The notes under the pieces are model-generated. The model was not told where the DNA came from, searched no databases, and worked only from the letters and a program-made list of their open reading frames with translations. The translations under genes and the position numbers were made by a program. From positions 23,301,339 to 23,365,338 of the forward strand of contig CM055898.1 of the NCBI GenBank assembly GCA_029582155.1: DNA of 64,000 nucleotides, read 5' to 3'. The DNA is from Panopea generosa (lineage: Eukaryota; Mollusca; Bivalvia; Adapedonta; Hiatellidae). Positions 58,819-64,000 of this stretch are shown piece after piece. How positions within the stretch are numbered: the stretch's first letter is position 1; every line of letters begins with the position of its first letter.

Positions 58819-61800
58819 TTATTTGGTTTCACGATATTGGTTCACTGAGTTTGATGCTGAGAATTTAGAAATTTTAGTTTTGTCATTGCTTTCTTCGTTA
58901 GAATTTGCTTCCTTTGAAATTTTAAGTGTCTTTGAGTCATCACTCGTTTTATCGACTTCACTCATATCCGCATTTGACTGTTTTTGTATGTTTTCTATGA
59001 TCAGCTTTCTCATTTCTTCTATTAAACTTGATGCTTCAGGGTGAATCGTTTTTGCTTCAGAGTTTATAACATCGGCGGGTTGCAAATATGCATTGGTAAT
59101 ATTAACGATGTGCGTCGTAACTTCTTTGTTGGCACTCTCTACCAGATCATTTTCTATATTTTCTTCTATTTCTATACGTTTGGCAACAATTTCGGAACCT
59201 GTATGTGATTCAAGTAAATCGGTACTAGTATATGATTCTATTGGTGGGTTCATAGATTGTACACTGTCGTTAGGTGATATATTCCCAGGAAGTTGTCCAA
59301 AATTGTGAGTATTATTAATTGCACCATATGTCTTAGAGTTATCACTGGCAGATTCATAATTCGCTGTTGCAGATAAATGTTCTATATCATTTGACGGTAG
59401 TCCTCTTCCATGTTGCAATTTCGGTACAACACGCAGGTTTGATGACGATTCTTCTGCAATATCGGCGGCTTTCGGTTTCTTTAAAATGCCTTTTGTAGGA
59501 ACCACATTTGCATTAGGCATTTTATTTTTCGTTATACATCTTTTGTTATCTCGGAAAGAAGAAAATTTCCTTTTGCGACTTTTTGAAACAGTATCAAAAG
59601 TATTTTTTTCTGATTTCTGTTCAATGATTTTCCCTGTGTACAAAGACTTTGGTCTATTCAGAGCAGTACATTCATTTTTGTTTAAGATGTTATTGCCTAT
59701 GTCCCACTTTTCAGGAGATACCGCATTTTCCCTTTCGGGTATACTGTGTATCGTTTCCAAATTTTCCGTATATAAATCTGGGACATCTTGTTTTTTTCGT
59801 AACGAAGCTTCATTCTGCCATCGTTCTTCAAAAACCGTGCCATTTAATAATGGCTTGAATAGTTCAGCTATTATTTCATTGGTCTCATCAGAACTACCGT
59901 CATTAGACATATCTGGTGTTTCACAGTGTAACATGGTATTGTTTGTCACATTGTTTAGTGTTTCTGATTTATCGTTCATACTATAACATTCGTTGTAATG
60001 AGAGGTAGTATCATCGGTTGCATAGTCAGTCACATCTGTTAATATTGTTTTGACATTGTCTTTGACATATTCTTTCAGCTGAAGATTCTTCTTAATATTA
60101 ATTGACGATTCGTTAATGCGATAATTGTGTCCTGTTTCATTGGTGATTTTGTCATCGGCTTGAAGGTTATTTGCATTGTCTAACGGTAACTTTGCTTTCG
60201 TCACAATAGTCTTTAATTTATGAGGGACGATGGGTCTTGGGGTTACTTCAATGTCGTCATCTGTAAGTTTAGCGTATATATGCGCATTAGGTGTTGGCGT
60301 TTGAGGCCTTTGGGTCAATGCTAGTGAAATCGGCACGTCGTTTTCTGATTCTATGTCAGTGGTTTCATCAGTGAGTGTAGCAGTGTCTTGAAGATTATTT
60401 CTTTTGTCTAATAGTGATGTTGCTTTCGTTCCTGTTAGTTTTGTTTTATGAGGGACGATGGGTCTTGGAGTTAACGGACATACTTCGTTTTCTTCATCTG
60501 TAAGTATAGCGTGTAAATTAACACTAGGTATTGGCGTTTTAGGCCTTTGGCCCAAATTTAGTGAAATTGGCATATCGTTGTCCGATTCACTGTCATGGAT
60601 TCCATTAGGATAACTAACACGTCGATGAATTTTCTGCACAATTATTCCGTCTGAACTGGAACTGGACATTTCGTCATCTGTGATACAACCATTATATTTG
60701 TCGTTTGGTATACTCGGATATGCCAATGTGTCTTCTGGGAATTCGCCCACTTTATCCTCCCAGCAGTAGCTACGTTTTCTTTGTAGTTTACCTTCTTTCA
60801 TGGCTGTAGTCTTTTTGGCATATTGACTTTTAGGCATTTTTTTCTTTCGTTTTATATGATTTGATTGCTTCGAAGTATTGAGTGAATCCGAACTGTGGTC
60901 ACTTTGCAAATAGTTATTTGATCGCTGTAAAAATAAAGTGTTTCTCATACTATCACTTCTTGGTTTCGGGTTATTGACTTTCTGGAGTGGTTCAACCATA
61001 CTTTGTGTTCTCTGTGTTGCTTTTCTCCTTTTTTTCGTTTTCATTTTCTTACTTGCATGCCGACGTTTAATAGCCGATTCTAGTCTGTCATGATGTTTTG
61101 AACCAATGTCGAATTCTATCCGTGCATAACCATCGTTACTATCGACGTTGAATTCGCGTGGAACTTCTTCAAGACTAGACGAAAGCACATTTATTAAGGC
61201 AAATTCTTTTTCATTATTGTCTCTTGTCAATTTATTAGTACTGTCACCTGTCTTATCAAAATCCACAATCCAATGTTTACCGCAACTCTTGGCTGATGTA
61301 TCCACGTCCGATTTTCCTTTACCTTCTTTAAGATTATTCGCCGCTTCCATTGACATTCTTTGTCTCCTGAGATGAAAATTGAAATCGTGTTAATCAGGTT
61401 GTGATTCAGTGTACTTAAAATGTTTATTTGTAGTTATACTTTAACCAACAATGCTAGGCAAAAGACATGGACTAGCAGTGGAACTTTATATCATTAAACA
61501 TGCTTTGTTTAAGGTTATAACCAGGCCGACAGGTCTAAGGCGTTGCCTTACGAACAGTTGTCCCTCGTCTCTAGGTTTTGGGTTGGAGACTTTATGAAAG
61601 AACGTGTGTCAGTTACTTGCGAAAGGATAATGGTTCTATAATCATGTTCTGTCTGTGATCTTCATACATCAACATTTCTGATATTCGTTAAAAATTCTTG
61701 CTAATCTAAAATCGTTTATTCATATGTTTAATAAATACACTTTAATGTCATCTGGCATTTATATTGTGTAAATTTGCAAACTTGAAATACTAGCAAACAG

Positions 61801-62024
61801 CACATTATATGAAATTACTAGTAAACGTATGTAAAGTTACGACCACAAGCAGGCGAGCACACATTTAACCAAAACAGTTTTATTGGCAGTTACTAAATAA
61901 AAGTAAATAAACCTTAACTTACTTGCGTTTCAAGACGCAGAAGCAGACGAGAGTGATAATTGCAAGAATGGTCATCATGGGAAACCCCACTACGAACGCC
62001 AACACATAGCGAGGTTCCATGGCC
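54133..62024 (-). CDS. Large single-pass membrane protein with disordered tail, interrupted by one TAA
   Basis: Exon 61923-62024 is joined to exon 54133-61366 by a 556-bp GT-AG intron, with the split codon AA|G restored. From the ATG at 62020 the frame is 2,443 codons long, with a single stop (TAA) at codon 882. Seen: one hydrophobic helix (about residues 5-30) followed by KRKRQR, a basic stop-transfer, so the rest is predicted cytoplasmic by the positive-inside rule. Basic NLS-like clusters start near residue 133. There is a two-copy repeat near residues 290-450 with PISLxL and TPRPIVPHK. In the second half there are four tandem repeats of about 141 residues, rich in RPxSA and SRSRSD words. 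No enzymatic domain is recognisable. The exon with the helix could instead be internal, with an extracellular part coded beyond the window. The family is unknown to me. Confidence 0.8.
55686..57374 (-). repeat. Intragenic coding tandem repeat, 423-bp unit, 4 copies
   Basis: Copies start at 57374, 56954, 56531 and 56108 (minus strand), spaced 420, 423 and 423 bp, so the frame is kept. The last three are nearly identical at the DNA level; the first is more diverged. Each copy encodes RPDSAKSRPKSARSRSRSD-like, LRYSRSMHVS, ALFDNEHIRSD and SSLHHSKSLIGS words. Near-identity implies recent duplication or gene conversion. Confidence 0.92.
58819..58821 (-). other. In-frame TAA splitting the large exon
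   Basis: On the minus strand the frame reads GAA ACC AAA TAA GTA TTC AAT CAG, with more than 840 open codons before it and more than 1,560 after it in the same frame. A splice that removes it is not obvious: the best nearby donor-like word, GTATTC, lies just after the stop and would retain it. Confidence 0.95.
58819..61366 (-). CDS. Large membrane protein, 5' part of terminal exon (to the TAA)
   Basis: It begins after the acceptor TTTTCATCTCAG (61367) with RQRMSMEAANN, and is open for about 849 codons to the TAA at 58821-58819. It is strongly hydrophilic. It has a basic cluster KRRHASKKMKTKKRRK (about 61068-61021), a second one KRKKKMPK, and a run of serines followed by acidic residues. Two homologous segments of about 80 residues carry PISLxL, QRPxTPxP and TPRPIVPHK (roughly 60600-60360 and 60360-60120). 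The composition suggests intrinsic disorder with Ser/Thr-Pro phosphosites. No known domain is seen. Confidence 0.85.
61923..62024 (-). CDS. Transmembrane exon of the large membrane protein
   Basis: A 102-bp exon, bounded by an acceptor-like ACACAG before 62024 and a perfect GTAAGT donor at 61922. The ATG at 62020-62018 sits in an ideal initiation context (GCCATGG), so it may be the start codon. It is followed by a hydrophobic stretch (VLAFVVGFP to LVCFCVL) and then KRK. Both ends are in the same phase, so it could equally be a cassette or internal exon of a type I receptor. The hydrophobic stretch and the donor are unambiguous; its status as first exon is not. Confidence 0.82.
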
Positions 62025-62081
62025 CTGTGTTTGTAAACCAATACAATGTTTTAGAATATATCTACATACGCCGACGGCGGC

Positions 62082-62322
62082 CCGGTTAGCTTAGTGATTA
62101 CTAATTCAGGGGTCATGAGTTCAATTCTCCGCCCGGTCGCAGTCTCCGTAATAACTGATATGTGACATTGCGTATCATTATCATTCCTCTCCCGCCGTTG
62201 GGAACGTTATGAGGGATGTGCTCCAGTACTGGTTAAACATCAAGTTTAGCAGGAGAGTGATTACGTTAACTGATCGTTTATTAGCCCTCGATGATAGAAA
62301 TAGACGCTAAACATTCCATTTA
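62082..62322 (+). mobile_element. tRNA-derived SINE (same family, diverged)
   Basis: GGCCCGGTTAGCTTAGTGA, GAGTTCAATTCTCCGCCCGG, GCAGTCTCCGTAATAACTGA and AACTGATCGTTTATTAGCCC are in order. A short gap removes part of the head. It lies just upstream of the transmembrane exon of the large gene. Confidence 0.85.
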
Positions 62323-62479
62323 TTAATGTTTACATAATTTTATATAACAATTATCTCATAAACATGCTTTTAAATCAATTTAAATATCGACGTGTTATTT
62401 TTTAACACAAATGCATTGAATATGTGTGAAAATTTGAATTTAAAACGATAGGGTAACAACAATCTAAATAGAACCGCCA

Positions 62480-62600
62480 TCCTTCCATAAGTAACTGGCA
62501 CATTTTCTTACACAAAGTAAGTGGAGCGATTTGGGTTCGAACCAATGACCTCAGTGGTGGGAGGTTTGTTGTCATTCCTTAGACGTCGGTTACGGAGGAC
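62480..62600. repeat. Dispersed repeat, partner of 46385-46540
   Basis: See the words given for 46385-46540. This copy lies between a SINE and the 63-bp array, upstream of the transmembrane exon. Confidence 0.55.
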
Positions 62601-62799
62601 CCTAATCGATTATTATTTACATTACAATTCAGTAGGATATTTTATCCACCAATGGTCATTTTTCTGCTAAATAATGACATTTACAAACTTTCTTGTCCAT
62701 CAATTTTTTTTTACTCTTACATAACACTATTCGAGGGTCGGCAGGCAGGCAGTAATACTGTTCATAGAAGGTTAAATAATACCTTCCATGAATATTTTC

Positions 62800-64000
62800 T
62801 ATATACAAGGGAAGCACAAATACTGAAAAATTATATAAATCATGTATCACAGGGATATACTTACTTTACAAGAAAAGCATTAATAGTGAACAGTTATATA
62901 AATCATGTTTCACTGGGATATACTTACTTTACAAGGGAAGCACTAATGTTGAACAATTATATAAATCATGTATCGCAAAATATACTTACTTTACAAGAAA
63001 AGAACTAATACTGGAACAATTATATAAATCATGTATCACCGGGATATACTTAATTTACAAGGGAAGCACTAATATTGAACAATTAAATAAATCATGTATC
63101 ACTGGGATATACTTACTTTATAAGAAAAGCACTAATATTGAACAATTAAATAAATCATGTATCACCGGGATATACTGAATTTACAAGGGAAGCACTAATA
63201 TTGAACAATTATATAAATCATGTATCAAAGGGATATACTTACTTTACAAGAAAAGCACTAAAATTGAACAATTATATAAATCATGTATCACCGGGATATA
63301 TTTAATTTACAAGGAAAGCACTAATATTGAACAATTATATAAATCATGTATCACAGGGATCTACTTACTTTACAAGAAAAGCACTAATATTGAACAATTA
63401 TATAAATCATGTTTCACAGGGATATACTTAATCTACAAGAAAAGCACTTATACTGAACAATCATATAAATCATGTATCACAGGGATATACTTACTTTACA
63501 AGAAAAGCACTAATATTGAACAATTATATAAATCATATTTCACTGGGATATACTTAATTTACAAGAAAAAGCACTAATATTGAACAATTATATAAATCAT
63601 GTATCACAGGGATATACTTAATTTACAAGAAAAGCACTAATATTGAGCAATTATATAAATCATGTTTCACTGGGATATACTTAATTTACCAGGGAAGCAC
63701 TAATATTGAACAATTAAATAAATCATGTATCACTGGGATATACTTACTTTACAAGAAAAGCACTAATATTGAACAATTATATAAATCATATTTCACTGGG
63801 ATATACTTAATTTACAAGAAAAAGCACTAATATTGAATAATTATATAAATCATGTATCACAGGGATATACTTAATTTACAAGAAAAGCACTAATATTGAG
63901 CAATTATATAAATCATGTTTCACTGGGATATACTTAATTTACCAGGGAAGCACTAATATTGAACAATTATATAAATCATGTATCACTGGGATATACTTAC
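62800..64000. repeat. 63-bp tandem array, about 19 copies, runs off the window
   Basis: The core words are TATAAATCATGTATCAC, GGGATATACTTA and AAGCACTAATATTGAACAAT. Starts at 62838, 62901 and 62964 give an exact 63-bp period. Variants alternate between TTTACAAGAAAAGC and TTTACAAGGGAAGC. A short open frame at 62652-63008 is a by-product of the period. The array lies upstream of the large membrane-protein gene and may be inside its 5' intron. Confidence 0.95.

Overview
The window is AT-rich animal genomic DNA. Its two genes are split by GT-AG introns, tRNA-derived SINEs are scattered on both strands, and roughly 25 kb of the 64 kb is tandem repeat. The gene content (a secreted phospholipase A2 and a large disordered membrane-anchored protein) and the SINE style suggest a marine invertebrate, most plausibly a mollusc. 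That placement is an inference, because no species-diagnostic gene is present.

Gene 1 (minus strand, 19685 to 11766) is a complete four-exon secreted phospholipase A2. All three splice junctions keep frame, and the calcium loop, the His-Asp dyad and the second catalytic Asp are all present. Its introns are swollen by satellites: a 23-bp minisatellite in intron 1, a CACAG (sense-strand) pentanucleotide array and others in intron 2, and a GGAT run plus a SINE in intron 3. Its likely polyadenylation signal lies in a dispersed repeat.

Gene 2 (minus strand, 62024 to 54133) has a small exon encoding one transmembrane helix, spliced in frame to a 7.2-kb terminal exon. That exon encodes about 2,400 residues of low-complexity, Ser/Arg/Lys/Asp-rich, presumably cytoplasmic protein. 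It includes four tandem copies of an approximately 141-residue repeat. One in-frame TAA (58819-58821) splits the otherwise continuous reading frame. I do not recognise the family.

Layout: 1-11.5 kb holds dispersed repeats and 45-bp and 61-bp arrays. 11.7-19.7 kb is the phospholipase gene. 22.0-26.0 kb is an array of about 88 units of exactly 45 bp, in one phase, which leaves very long open frames on both strands. 26.3-27.5 kb is an inverted partner of the 1.7-4.5 kb region. 28.1-33.8 kb is a 44-bp satellite with higher-order structure. 34.1-37.2 kb is a transposon-like segment with inverted G/C-rich ends. 38-46 kb holds SINEs, a 52-bp array and a MITE. 47.9-51.9 kb is a GGT/GTG triplet-rich tract. 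52.4-54.1 kb is AT-rich spacer. 54.1-62.0 kb is gene 2. 62.8 kb to the end is a 63-bp array that runs off the window.

There is no sign that the two genes act together. The most unusual items are the phase-perfect 45-bp array with its giant open frame, the large single-pass protein interrupted by one in-frame stop, and the satellite-loaded phospholipase introns.
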